Notes under the pieces: model-generated | Told to the model about the DNA's origin: nothing | The model's database searches: none | Seen by the model: only the letters and a program-made list of their open reading frames with translations | Translations under genes and position numbers: made by a program | Shown: positions 36,230 to 48,953 of the stretch, piece after piece | How the letters are laid out: every line of letters begins with the position of its first letter | Position numbering within the stretch: position 1 is the stretch's first letter | Assembly (NCBI GenBank): GCA_902729315.2 | Contig: LR746279.1 | Span: 3,628,001-3,692,000 of the forward strand | Direction of reading: 5' to 3' | Source of the DNA: Spirodela intermedia | Lineage: Eukaryota; Streptophyta; Magnoliopsida; Alismatales; Araceae | DNA length: 64,000 bases

Positions 36230-37270
36230 TCTATAGACTGGAGGACTGTATGTAATGGGAGATCTTGTTGAAATTGGCCTCCGAAGGGAATGCTAATTTA
36301 ATTTACCTTCGGTCTGACGCACAGAGGCCGAACTAATTTTTAAGGAAATACATCAGAGGTTATGGCAAAGCAAAATACATAATAATTCCACAACAGGTTA
36401 TTATTCAGCAGCGAATAATATTAATTTATGCTTCATCTGTCTTAACTGTAGTTCAAGTTCATTGCTTCATTCGTATAGTCTTTTATCAAATGCAAGAAAA
36501 TAATCACCTGACATAGGAGGATTCACTTGTTTGCATCACCAGAACTAATTCATAGGTCAGCGCACAAAGTTGGCTGAATGTCCATAAAATATTTAATTTC
36601 CATATTAACAAACGTCTAAGGACGCATAAATGATTCATCATAACTTTTATAAAAAAAAATTCGGAACTATGATGTTTAAAACCTTTGAAGCATCAGAGAT
36701 GTAATGGTGTTCTCAACATGTAAACCTGCCTTGTAGAATTTAGGAGATCATTGGTGCATATTTTCATTTATATCCTGAATTTCCAAAAAGTAAATTTCAA
36801 GAAACCAAAATCAAGTATCCTCAAGAGTACGGCTCTCAGTATAGTATTCCGATGATTTATCGCAAGGACTGCGTTAGATGGAAGGTTAGAGCTTCTTTTG
36901 GTAAGTGACGTTGGTTCAGACACATTAAGTTTTGTTTATTGTTAATGGAAGATCCATCCGGCCTCTTGATTTTCGAGGGTCAACCTTACTCCATGTCAAA
37001 GGTTATTGGACTAGGCAATTACTGCCTTTAATTTCCTGGTCCCGGGGACTCGGTCTTCCTTGACCACTCAACCTTGCTACGAAATCAAACCCCAGATCGT
37101 CTAAATGAATGAGACAGGCTGAGGTGCCTGATGTACCCCATCAGGCACTACCCAAGTACACCGGTGTTCGTGGCTCTCAGAGATGTCTTTTTTAAAACTG
37201 TGCGTCTCTCTCTTTCGCTTGGTAATTGCTTTTGGTCTCCATTGATTACGTCTAACAAAAAGATCTCTAA
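36230..37270. repeat. Duplication unit U4 (internally deleted)
   Basis: The left part (36240-36780) matches the start of the larger units. At about 36785 it jumps to the 3' cassette (compare 8345-9250). The peptide gene and its promoter are missing. Confidence 0.65.
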
Positions 37271-38060
37271 TAGATGAAGTTTGATCATGTTGTTGACTTG
37301 AAGGCCCTATATGATGACGAACATTGTAATTTCTCTTAGTGGATTTGAGATTTACTTTCACTTTTAGTTGAAGCGACACATTTAGACGCCAATTGTGGTC
37401 TCAGAGAGTCAGAACTAACTGCCAAGGAAATTCATGACACGTTATGACAGAGCAAAGCAAATAAAAACGATAAACAGATACTTTATGAGCAGTGAATAAT
37501 ATTTACTCATCCTCCAATTGTCTGAATAGTTTTTTATTTCATTAATTTTAGATAATAGGCTTTTATCAAATCCAAGATAATAATCATAATGTACATCATC
37601 TATTATTAACTTAAGGAGACGGGTCACTATTTCCATAACCAGATTTCATTCATAAGTCAGAGTAGAAGTCTAATTGAAAGTAGAATGTCTAGTATGCAAA
37701 GCATTTTTGAAACTATGATGTTTGAAAACGTGTGAAGTGTTAAAGATAAATGTTCCCAGTCTGAACTATCTTGCTGAATTCAGGAAAGGTACTTACGGTT
37801 TCTTGAATTATTTATTTGAAATATTTCATCAGGAAAGCATTTTTGTGAGATGCAGTATGTATATTTACCCAATCAGCTTAGAACTATAATGGTTATAATT
37901 ATTCATCATGATCATATACCAATTGCCAAAGTATAAATACACCGTCAACTTGTATCAAATGCAATTTAATTTTGGAGGTCAAAATTTTTCAAAAGTGCCT
38001 TTTATTTATTTCTCTTATTTCAGTCCTTTTTGACTCAAATATCAAACTCATGTTTTGAGC
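37270..38060. repeat. Duplication unit U5 (partial)
   Basis: It matches 9350-10150 and then stops where the upstream region of the RING-gene array begins. No gene is present. Confidence 0.6.
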
Positions 38061-38064
38061 AGAA

Positions 38065-40040
38065 GTCACTGAGGCCTCAGTATTTTAAACAAATATTTGA
38101 ATGGCTGCAAAAGTTTCAGGATCTTCCCCTATAACGTTTCTGGATATAAAAATATTGGGGACTGAACAAAGGAGAACTCACTTCTTTCTTCTGGATTCAC
38201 AAATAATTGAAACTAAACCTATAAGACTAACTTCACTCTTATAGATTCAATTCTAGATGACCAATATACATTAGCTTCTACTAATCTCATATATGTATAT
38301 AGTATACAATGCCTTAAGTCAAAGTACATGAACAACTAAACTCTAAATTAAAACTAGAATGAGTCATAATTTGTAAGTGTCCAGCCCTAATCATATGAAA
38401 GGCTTCTTTATGTATAATTTTCATTAGAGAGGCCTGTGTAACAGAGCGTTTGATATTTTAAAGTAGCTAAGTGTGGAGTTCAGATTTGCAATAGTTTGGT
38501 GCAAACTCCATGAAAGGAATGTGTTCAATGAAGCTACCTCTAGATTTAGGTAAAATGGCAATCTCGTTTTTGTCCTGACACTCTTTTCTCTGGATGAGTA
38601 GAGGTTTCTCTATATATAGATACCTAATCAGGCTACATTTGATTTTCATAAGAATGGGACATGATTTGTTAACATGTCAAATCCTATACATGCAATTTGA
38701 ACAATAAAAAGTTTGTCATAACTGTCAAATCTATAAAATTCAATGCTTTCAAATTAATTGAATAATTTGTTGAATCATATTTCACTTTTATAGATGGTGT
38801 TCTGATGAGTTCATGCCTCAACTTATGACAGCAATGTCCAGAAAGTCATTAAATTTTATTGCAATCATACATGATTGTTTTGATCTTCAGTGAAATTTGT
38901 AATACTTATAAGTATAGGTTGTGATTTCTTTCACCATTAGTAAATTTCTCTTTAAGTAGGCAAACATCATAACATACCCCGTAATAAATATTTTCTATAC
39001 AAAATTGTACCACTTATGAAGTTACTCACATACCCTTCCATGGATGTTGTCATACTCTCCAAAACCTTTCGAATGAGCATAAAAGACTCACTCCTCTCTT
39101 CAAGATTCACAACCTGAGAGGGCAAGACAGTTGGCACCGACTAATATAATCAAAATTATGGCATTTGATGAACCTTAAGTGCTAATGTACTGCAACTTTT
39201 ATGAGTAGAATGCAAAATTATTTGGGACATTCGGTTCCTTACTTCTTGCAGATTTTGATCCTTTGTTTTCCTTTTCTGGATAATTTTCCTTAAGATATTC
39301 CAAAAAAAAAATTTCAATGACTACGAAAAATTCAGGATTTTCCCTTATAACCTTTACTAGAAAAAAAATATAGGTGGGCTGATCAAAGGATAACTCACTT
39401 CTTTCTTCTAGATTCACACTGAATGAAATTAAACCTATAAGACCAACTTGACTCTTATCAATTCAACACTAAATGGGTGACACATTAGCTTCTACTTGTC
39501 TTATGCACATATAAAAACCTAAGTTAGTGAACATCTAAACTCTAAATGAAAAGTATAATGAGTCAGCATTGTAGGTGTTCAGCTCTAATCATCTTAGAAG
39601 CTTCTTCCTCTATTTTCGTAATTAGAGAAGCTTATGTAAATGAGTGTTAGTAAAATAGAAAAGTTGACGAACCATTAAGGTCAGCTTTTCAGAGTTGCAA
39701 TACTATGGTGAAAACTCCCTGCAGATCACTCATGATTTAGGTAAAATGTCACTCTTGTTCTTCCCTTTACTTTCTTCTACTTTGGATGAGCAGAGGTTTC
39801 TCCATATATAGATATACCTAATTGGGCAACTTTTGACTTGAACAATAATGGGACATGATTGGTCAACATGTCAAATCCTATGCTTGCAATTTCAACTGTA
39901 GAAAGGTCTGCTATAATTGTAAAATCTAGAAAAAACCAAGACTTTCGAATTTACATATTAAATATCCAGTACCATAACTTAGGTATAGGTCTTAACCCTT
40001 CGTTTTCCTTGCTTGGATAATCTTTGTTTAGATATTCATC
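38065..40040. repeat. Two tandem intergenic units upstream of a RING-gene copy
   Basis: About 38090-39300 and 39310-40040 are diverged copies of each other, sharing phrases such as actcacttctttcttct and acattagcttcta. They also match 57150-58270 and 62260-63000. No coding frame is conserved. Confidence 0.65.
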
Positions 40041-40445
40041 TTGGTATAAGCTGACTTGAGAACCACAACAGAGCGTGTAGAAGGTGAATTTTAACCCCAC
40101 AGCATGGAACAATTAGGTGTAGCATTTCAAGAAAAGGAAATTGTGTATTTGAACCTGCACCACTGGATTATCAAATTCGTGCCCTTTTTGGAATATCTGC
40201 CAGCTGTGGCAGATACGCAACGTGTCTGGCTTTTAGTGGTTCCTCCAGCCATACTTTCTACTGCTGCTTCCTTTCTTTTTCTCTCTTTTTTTCATTCTCT
40301 CTCTCACTCTCTGCCTGCTCTATGTGGCAGCTCTACTGGGGTCCTCTTGTTCCCTCTCTTTTGTCTGCCTTGTGCCTCTGGCAAGGGGCGGAGCTGGTTT
40401 TCCTCCACCTCCCTGGAGGCAAGTGACTGATGTGGATGGAGAGGG
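40041..40445 (+). pseudogene. Promoter and leader remnant of a RING-gene copy
   Basis: This matches 26350-26870 of the intact copy, including part of the conserved box (about 40129) and the CT-rich leader. The TATA box and GC-rich proximal part are deleted. The 108-codon frame across it is a chance frame. The similarity breaks off near 40445, where foreign sequence begins. Confidence 0.6.
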
Positions 40446-42690
40446 TTGATAACATATGAATAATGTGTTGGAATACCTTAACTTTGTTAATTTTATATTT
40501 CCATGATATTATTAATGTGTTGTTCACATTGATAAATACGATTTTTAACATGTTTCAAGCTATATTAATATTTTATTTCTTAGAATTTTATGAGATTAAT
40601 CTCCTCATATGCATTTGGGTTGCTTATTAAACTAGATAATTTTAGACATTGAATATGCTTTTGTAAACTTCCTAATCATTTTTCAATGATTTTAGGGATT
40701 TATGCCTCAGGTCATAGCTGCTTCATCAACTATCACAATACAGCAATACAACAATCCAACCATTACTTGAGGGAATAAGGAGGAAGCCTTCCAGTAAGAG
40801 AAGGATCTGATGGCTCAAGAGAGAGCACACGAGAAGGGAGTCCATCAATCTAACAGAGTGTGGCCTTGCAGGAGACAAAGCCAACAGAACCTTCAAGCAG
40901 TTTCTCTCATGCACATGAGAAGTGAGCAAGAGAGGAGAGAGAGGAAACACTACCTTATACATTTAGGAAAAACTCATGTCATGAACAACTTTTCAATGAA
41001 GGAAACCTTTGGTAATTTAGTCAGGCCAAAGGGTTTAGGGTTTTCCAAGCTCCACATCTTGTGAATGCAGGTGTGTCAATCCGGAGTGATCCTCAACTCG
41101 CCTAAATGAGGTCTCTCCTACTGCTTTGAGTGAATGCCTTTTCTTAGTAAGAGCAAGAAAGAAGTAGCGGTGACATCAGGTTAGTCTCAAGATTAGGGAA
41201 GTTCTATTTAGTTTAGTTAGGAATTTAAGAGTAGAAGTCATAAACAATTGATTACCATTTTTATGTCCCCTAGATCTGAGAAATCGGATTTAGATTCATC
41301 ATTCCCCCTTTTCTCTCTTTCTAGTCCACAACCCTCTTGTATTTTCTTTTCTACTGTATATTTCATTAGAACAAGAATTAATTTGTAAGCCCCAAATTCC
41401 TTGAGAAGATGACCTGACACACTACTATCTATGAGTATTTAGCAAATCCAATTAAAACATAGTCATGATACTTTTTGATTGAGGAGATTAAGGACTATTG
41501 ACTCTTGTAGAAAATCAAACTCATCAAGGATGAAGGGTACTAAATGTAAGCTACAGAAAAAAATGTACTAAAGATAAAAGAACAAAACAGATTAGATCTC
41601 AAGATATCTAGACAAGATAAATGAGTAGAATCCAGCTGTTTGAGAAAACTGTTGATAAGATACCCCCTGATTTTTAGCATGTCAGAAAATCTTCATTTTC
41701 ACAGTTTAATGATCAACCGCAAGATTAATCTGCCCAACGTATGATGACTCAACTAACAAAGGAGCAAGATGATATATTAAATGCACAAATAATAGAGAAG
41801 TAAAAGAGTTTACTATATCTTGGAAGGCCATAGATTCACTAGCAATATCAAGGGTAATCAACTGATTCTTTGGCAACAGCATTCACAGAGATATTGGAGA
41901 TGGCCTAACCTACAGGGATATTGTGCCAAGCTGTCGTGGGATAGAAGATGGGGATGTTAGATGCTGATCATAAAACCGTGGCTATTGTGTGACAGGTGGA
42001 AAGGTGTATACAGAGAGTGGATAATGACAAGATGAAAATGGGATGGCTTAGGAGAGGGACTGGTAGGCAGTAGCAGTGAGAGTAGGGGTAAAACCGTAGA
42101 GGGCAGAAGCAGGGATGGGGCACTGATCATGGCAGATGACATCGATGGTTGACGGCGGGGGGAAAGGTTTGAAGAAGTTGGTAGTGGGCAACGAGGATAG
42201 TGAGAAGTGGGTTAGGCTGTGGCTCAAGTGAGATAAGACTATTGCAACGAAACGGAAGGGAAGAATAGTGGGAAACGAGAAGGGAAGGAGGGAGAAGCTC
42301 CAGACCAGAAGAAGCAGGGTCCCCGCGACCAACCCAAGCCGAGGCGACGGGATCAGAGATCAATGAAACAAATCTTCATTCTTTAGTTCTGTCCTCTCTT
42401 CTCAGCCTCGTGGCTCTCTTATACCCTTTTTCAAAACATAAATTAAGCTAGTAATAAAGATAATCACTCCTCTTGGAGCATTTATAGTGCTGTTGTAGAC
42501 GAGGGGTGCACTGAAATCGTCCTTCTTGAGATGATGGCAGGTCATTACCGTTCTCCTCGCTGTGTTATTTTGTTGTCAAACAATTTTATGAGACCATTGA
42601 TCTCGTAATGTATTCACTCTTTCCTTCATTTGCCTGCAGCTACTGATCTGGCATGGGGTGGCTCTATGCTGCATCAATGACGGAGCAAAG
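40446..42690. mobile_element. Unclassified insertion in the leader of the RING pseudogene
   Basis: The leader of this RING copy is interrupted here and resumes at about 42690. The inserted DNA has AT-rich ends and a GC-richer part at 42000-42370. I find no pol motifs, clear terminal repeats or target duplication. It may be a non-autonomous retroelement or a composite of several insertions. Confidence 0.4.
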
Positions 42691-42983
42691 TGAACAATTG
42701 GCAGCAAGACGAACAGAGGAGTTTCCGAGCCACCTGCTCCTGCGGGATATGTAGACTAGCCTAAGATTCTGAGCGCAATGTGGAAGCGGCGTCCATAGGT
42801 AAGAATCTTTTTCACTCCTTTCACGTATCTCCAAGCCCTCTCCTTCTTGCTGCATATCAACCTTTATATTGTGTTTCTTTCTCTTTCTTTGCCGATCCCT
42901 TTTTCTCCCCCATTTCCCTTCGTCTTGCCCTTCAACTGCTCAGGAAGAGACCCATCCTCGCCTTGTGAGCCTCTTGTTCCATT

Positions 42984-43024
<41 letters not shown>

Positions 43025-43076
43025 GAAAGAGCCATCTCCTCTCTTTGTCTGAAGGGGGACGGTGGTACTTTCAACT
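42690..43076 (+). pseudogene. First exon of a split RING pseudogene
   Basis: The region matches exon 1 and the start of intron 1 of the intact gene. The ATG at 42749 is followed at once by TAG (42752-42754) where the intact gene has CAG. The exon still has exactly the ancestral 50-base length up to a GT donor at 42799. A CT repeat (about 42990-43020) lies in the intron. The copy is cut at 43077 by a Copia element and resumes at about 52560. Confidence 0.8.
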
Positions 43077-43519
43077 TGTTGAATCTGAAGGATCTAATAT
43101 TAAGATTGATGGGGAATGAAAGCATAATGAGAATGGATTAAATTATATGTGAATCCATGGAGGCACAAGTACGATGATAACCTTTTGAATTAGCACAAAG
43201 TAGTCATCTAATGACTTGTTCTAGAGAGATAAGATATTCTAAGAATAACTCACAATGTGTGACCCAAGGATCATGGCTGCTCATTTATAGACAAGAAGTG
43301 GTTAGCCTCTTACTATCTTTTTCTAATTTAGCCTATCATAAAATTAGAATAAGATCTAGTCTCTACACATATTTATATTTATGCTCATACTTATGAGAGA
43401 GGTTATGATCTCAATTACTTAAATTCTAATGGATCACTTTAAGTGAGATTAATTGAATGATAGCCTCATAATATACAATTCATATATATCATTATCCATA
43501 TTAAAATTAATTCTAACAA
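43077..43519 (-). repeat. 3' LTR of the Copia element
   Basis: It starts TGTTGAATCTGAAGGATC and ends TTCTAACA on the + strand. It aligns with 52166-52553 and is about 443 bases long. Confidence 0.85.
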
Positions 43520-44225
43520 TCTCTCACTTGGAGAAAATATATATGATAACTTGATATTATATATTATGACCTTATGAGTTTAAACTCTTGTTATCATTGT
43601 CAAAGTCATCTCTAATAATCTCATCCATCATTATACCAATATAGAATTAAAAAAAAGTGTTCACATTTTTCATGTGATTCAACCCAATAATAATTACATA
43701 TATCGATGTAATGAACGACATAGACCAAGTATGGATGTGTAGTATATAAATTACATAAAATATGACTCATACATGTACATTTTCAACTGTCCTTTTATTC
43801 TGAAGGGAGAACAAAAAACCACATTCAAAGTGAGAATAATCATAAACTTTATTCATGTATAAAATAGCCAAAATATATATCTATAAATATATGAGCATCA
43901 AAATACAAATTCTAACTAAAATTACATATCTTCATGAGGTTATTATACATGTATGTGTAATATGCTCATGAAAGACTTTTGGTAGAAGTCCCTTAGTAAG
44001 TAGATCTATTATCATGGAGTTTGTCTCAATATACTCTATAGACACTTGGTCACTCTAAATTCTTATCTTAACAATTAAGAACTTAATGTCTATATGTTTA
44101 GACTTCATTAAGCTCCTATTCTTATTGGAAAATGTAACAACTGATCTATTGTCACAAAAATAACTTTAGTAGTCTTTCAATTCTATCCACACCAAGATTA
44201 TTTAAATATCTAGCTAGTACTTCAA

Positions 44226-45624
44226 TTATGTACGTAATATTTGAATGCGTACATACTTAAGCATACATAAAGGTACATTAGGCTTCATATGGTTGAGGTA
44301 TAAGAATCTTTTACATATCTTTAGCCTTATAATCATTCTTAGGGCATTGATTGAGACTAAATTTATCTCTTTTAATAATAGGGGTATCATAAGATTTATA
44401 TCCTTGTATATCAAATCTTGCAAGAACTTTCTTGATATAGCTCTTTTGTGACAACTCTAGGATATTTTGAGACTGATCTTAGTATATCTCAATACCCAAT
44501 ACAAAAGAGACTTTATCGAGATCCTTATCTCAAAATTCTTTAACAAAAAACTTCTGGTGTCACAAAGTAAATCTATATCATTACTAATAAGTAATATGTC
44601 ATTTACTTATAAAACTAGAAAGATATGTTTACTTCTACTGAACTTATGATATACATATTCATCACTCATATTCATCTCAAAATCAAATGAGATAATAACT
44701 TAATGAAATTTATGATACCATTGATGGAAAGTTAGTTTTAACCCATAAATGAACTTCTTTATTTTACATACTATTTCTTTAGGTCTTTAGACACAATATT
44801 TTTTGGTTACACCATATATACCATTTCATCAATGTCATCATTGAGAAACATAGTCTTTATGTCCATCTGATATAGCTCAAAAAATCAAAATGAACAATTA
44901 ATACCATTATTATTCTAAAAGATTTTATCTATGAAATCAAAGAAAAAGTCTCTATATAATCAATACCTTCTCTAAATTCTTTAGTGACAAGATGAGTTTT
45001 ATATCTTTCCACATTATCCTTCGAATCCCTTTTGATTTGAAATATTTATTTACAACCAATAGGCTTTGCATCTTCAAGTAATGAGACAAGATCTCATATG
45101 TTATTGTGCTTCACAGATTTAATCTCTTCATTTATGACATCGATCTACATATGAGAATTTGAACTTTATATGATTTGATCAAAGTTGATAGAATCATTTT
45201 CCATCTGTTCAATGTCAGCCTCATATTCTAAAAGAAATACGATGTATCAATCTAAAATCATATTCTTCCTCTCTTTAGTAGTTCTTAATGGCATTGGTTC
45301 TTAAATATTTTAAGTTTGTTCTTTTGAAATAAGAGGCATGATGACATTATTTTGATCTAAAGTTACTTCTTGATCAATGTTAGTCAAGATGATATCATCA
45401 AAACTATTGTCAATAGTAATAGAAAGAAAATTCATATATTCTTTTTTAAAATCATTGTCTCTAATCTTATCTCCCCTTATAACCTTAATATCCTCAAAGA
45501 AACAAATATTTTGTATCTCAAAAATAACCTTAGTAGTGAGATTATAAAACTTATACTCCTTCGACCTTTCTGAGTATTCAACAAAGTAGTAACTAATTAT
45601 TTTGGAGTCAAAGTTTTTTTTCAT
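44226..45624 (-). pseudogene. Reverse transcriptase and linker region of the Copia element
   Basis: At 44800-44870 the minus strand encodes MDIKTMFLNDDIDEMVYMV, the Copia motif MDVKTAFLNGxLxE. At 44575-44622 it gives LVL*VNDILLISN, where the active-site YVDD has become stop-V-N-D. The frame 45310-45624 holds YYFVEYSERSKEYKFYNLTT and FFEDIKVIRGDKI, matching the end of the Copia integrase. The region is broken throughout. Confidence 0.85.
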
Positions 45625-45938
45625 GAGGTATGTAAGGTCTTGCCTCCATTAGACAACCCCAAATATGTAAATACTTTAAACTAAATTTATTACCCATCTA
45701 AAGCTCATAAGAAGTTTTAACAGTTGTCTTAGTTGGAATCCAATTAAGCAAATAAGTTGTAGTTTTTAATGCTTCTCTCCAAAAGTTATCTAGCAAGGTA
45801 GATTGACTGATCATAGTCTTTATTATATCTTTAAGTATTTTGTTTTGTTATTTAGTAACACCATTCATATTAAGAAATCCTAGCATGATGTACTATGAGA
45901 TGATGCCACACTCCTCTAGGAATTTTGTAAAAGTTTCT
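45625..45938 (-). pseudogene. Copia integrase, downstream part
   Basis: Translation gives fragments of the usual end of the integrase core, and FTKFLEECGI next to the nested LTR. The part before the insertion lies at 47835-48000. Confidence 0.75.
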
Positions 45939-47834
45939 TGATAAGTTTTCCTTATATGAGTTAATAGTTAATTAATAATATAGTTTTAGTCTTAACTCAT
46001 GATAAATAGACTTATATTTGTGTTAAATTGTGAAAAGTGATTTTTAGTTGATAATTTTATATGAATTTATATAATTTTTATACTTCTATTTTTGAGATAA
46101 ATAAAGAAAAAGAAAAAAAAAAAAAAAAAAAAAAAAAGAACCTATCAACCATTTGGGCCCACAAACGGGTTGGAAGCACAATCTGGTAGAGTCACAAGCA
46201 AGAGCTTGAGCAACTAAGGATAAAGTGATAGGAGACATGTATGCGTCACTCCCCTTCCGTGTCACTAGGGGCCAATTGGGAGTGAGGTAAGGAATGGTCA
46301 CACATACACAAAAAAAAGACTTATTGATGTCTAAATCTCGTATGACTATATATTCATCTCAAAATTTAACACACAACTGATGTGAGACTAAACCAATAGT
46401 CACACTTTTCTTGAAATATTTTAATAATTTTTATGCCTCAAATATCTCTTTTTTATCACAAGAACATACCTTGATGGCATCATTTTATAAGAGTATTTAC
46501 GTACTTATTTTACTCTCTCATATAGGTAGGCAACTAGCAAGGGTTTGAATCCTACTAGAGTTAAATTTTATATTTTTTATCTAATCAAATCATGATTTTT
46601 CTACAGATCATCGGTGAAGGATTAAGCAGCTAGATACACTCAATCATCGGTGAAAATCTTATTAACACGATTCGTAGAGCATCGTTACTAAAACTATTAG
46701 ATGATTTACAATAAAAAAATTATGAATCTATTAAGTGAATCATTTCCCATTGATTAACAAATAAGTCATTGTCGAAAATAGGACAATCCACTAGGAGACA
46801 AGACGCCACCTGCTAAGAACATACTAGAATGAGATGAAAAGCCTCATTTTACTATGCAAACTTAAGGATGAAGCTCTCTAAGATGCGCCCCATCTCCATT
46901 CAACTTATTTTTATCATGTGATAGTTGTTAGAGAGCTGCAAAGTCGTCATTTTCTTGGTCCGCATAGTGACACCTGCTAAAGATAACTTGATGACCCACT
47001 TCATTGATTTCTAGATTTAGTAAGAAGATCTAGAGATCGTCCGCATCGTCCTTGTCTAAAAAGAGTCTTTAAGACCATAGACATTACATGACAGTCCTCT
47101 TGAATACTCAAGATTTTGACACATCACTAACACATTGCTATCGAGATGTCTAAATATTATTTTACTATCTTTTTAATTAATTTAATTTTTACTATTATTT
47201 TTTAAATTTTTAAAAGAGATCTAGCAAATGTTCAAGTCATCCATATTCAAGGAGAGCCCTTGAGGCTGTGAACATCACATGATAATCATCTTGAATATAT
47301 TGAATTTTAGTGATCAATGTCATAAGACTGGAACTCTCCCTTCCCTACTTTCAACTTAATTTTTATTTTATTAAGTGATACTTTATGTGATGTCAAGTTT
47401 TTAAATTATTCTTCATTCAATTATGATTTTTCTGACTTTTATAAATCTTAATTTGACTAATTAAATAATCTATAATTACTCACATAAGAATCACCAAGCA
47501 AAACTCTTTTTCTGTCTAGTTCCCATTCGTCAAGCATTGATGTCATCCTAATGTCTACACCCTTATTTTCTCTTTTTACAAATTTAAAAATATTTTATTT
47601 TCATTTGTTAGTCAAAAATTTATAAAAATAATATTCTTTATAAAAAATTAAAATATTACCTGATATTATATTACATCCCTTTAATGGACTTAGAAAATTA
47701 TCATTATTTTTATAACTTTTATTAAATTATAATTCATCTATTTATTTAGAAATATTATTAAATATCTAAAAACTAGTATTTTCTAGTTTTATAAATTTTA
47801 GATTTATAGAATTTATCATACAATGACTAAGTCA
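45939..47834 (+). mobile_element. Nested Gypsy solo LTR, old copy
   Basis: It starts TGATAAGTTTTCCTTATATG and shows the same order of segments as the solo LTR at 23833-25593 and the LTRs of 11706-21868. It is strongly CpG-depleted and has a long A run at about 46115-46137. The right end is uncertain within about ten bases and no clear target duplication remains. The Copia integrase frame continues on both sides, which proves insertion into the Copia element. Confidence 0.88.
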
Positions 47835-48000
47835 ATAGTCGTAGAGTTTTTTCACTTGATCTATCACATATACAATAGTATTCATCAATACGATCTGGTT
47901 TGATGACCTTAATATGTTTGTTGAGTTGATTCTCAACTTCAACCTCATATTTATTGAACACGTCAAGTGATTGAGACTTCTCATGATAAGATACAAGTAG
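47835..48000 (-). pseudogene. Copia integrase, upstream part
   Basis: The minus strand encodes HEKSQSLDVFNKYEVEVENQ, then LNKHIKVIKPDRIDEYY and CDRSSEKTLRL. This matches the Copia integrase stretch with KVxRSDRGGEYYGRYDGSGE, and continues across the nested LTR into FTKFLEECGI at 45938. Confidence 0.85.
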
Positions 48001-48659
48001 TAAAATAAAAAATAAAAATCTATAAAGCTAATTACATATTATTGTCAATTCTAGAGGCCATATATGTTTATTTATAAGTCTAATAAAATAGTCCACAAAT
48101 ATCCATATATATTAATTCTAAGACATCTAAAATTTGATTGACACTTGTTTTCTTTATATTTATTCTTTTTCCCTTGATATATTTCACATAAATGTTAAAA
48201 TTCTTATAATCAAGTAAGTCAAGAATTCTATTAAACACAAGTTGATCAATTTTGTTTTTAGAGATATGACCTAATATCTTGTGCCATAATGAAGTAAAAT
48301 TCTCATTGAATAATTTTCTTTTTGTACTTCTTAAACTAATATATAGGATTTCATCAGAAGGACTATTATATTAAGTATAGATTATCATGACTTGATAAAG
48401 TACTAGTACTAATATGATTTGAATTATCAAAGAGGCTAAATTTTTTATTTCGAAATACACAATAATAGTTAAATTTGTCTAGATTAGAAATAGAAATCAA
48501 GTTTTGTCTAAAAGATGGTACAATATAAGTATCAATTAAATCCAAAAAGTAACTAGTCTTTAATAATAACCTAAAAGTCCTCCACTACTACTACATTACT
48601 ATCGTCTGAATAGATGTATCGTTCATCATCAATTGACTTACGATAATAGAGGTAATCCT

Positions 48660-48725
48660 ACATAGACACACTTATTTGAATAGTAGTACTAGAATTTATT
48701 CACCATGTGTCTAAGGAAACAAAAG
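48660..48725 (-). pseudogene. Copia protease active-site region
   Basis: Minus-strand translation reads LDTW*INSSTTIQISVSM*, against the usual VDTWWIDSGATTHISVSMQG. The catalytic D-S-G has become N-S-S, and a Trp and a Gln codon have become stops, all by simple transitions. Confidence 0.8.
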
Positions 48726-48784
48726 TTAAATTAACCTCTCAACAAATCAAAGCGAGAAAGTCACCTTTCTTTGTACGCCAAGTA

Positions 48785-48845
48785 TGATACTTAGCACAAT
48801 CCTTTTTCATGTGGCCACTATGCTTGCAAAAGAAATAAGTAGATT
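48785..48845 (-). pseudogene. Copia Gag zinc knuckle
   Basis: The minus strand encodes YFFCKHSGHMKKDCAKYHTW. This is a CX2CX4HX4C knuckle with the first Cys changed to Tyr by one G-to-A transition. Confidence 0.85.
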
Positions 48846-48953
48846 TCTTATCTTATTTAATTTGTTATTTTTTTAGTGGTGGTCTACCTGCAACTTCATT
48901 GACCGTAAGTCTTTTATTGATTTTATTTTAAGTGGTCATGGCTAAATGATCAC

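Larger units (their letters stand above)
31860..36230. repeat. Duplication unit U3
   Basis: This is homologous to U1 and U2 and includes the near-identical block 33467-34630. It carries the third peptide gene and a shortened 3' cassette (35700-36180). The short frames outside the peptide gene are not conserved. Confidence 0.8.
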
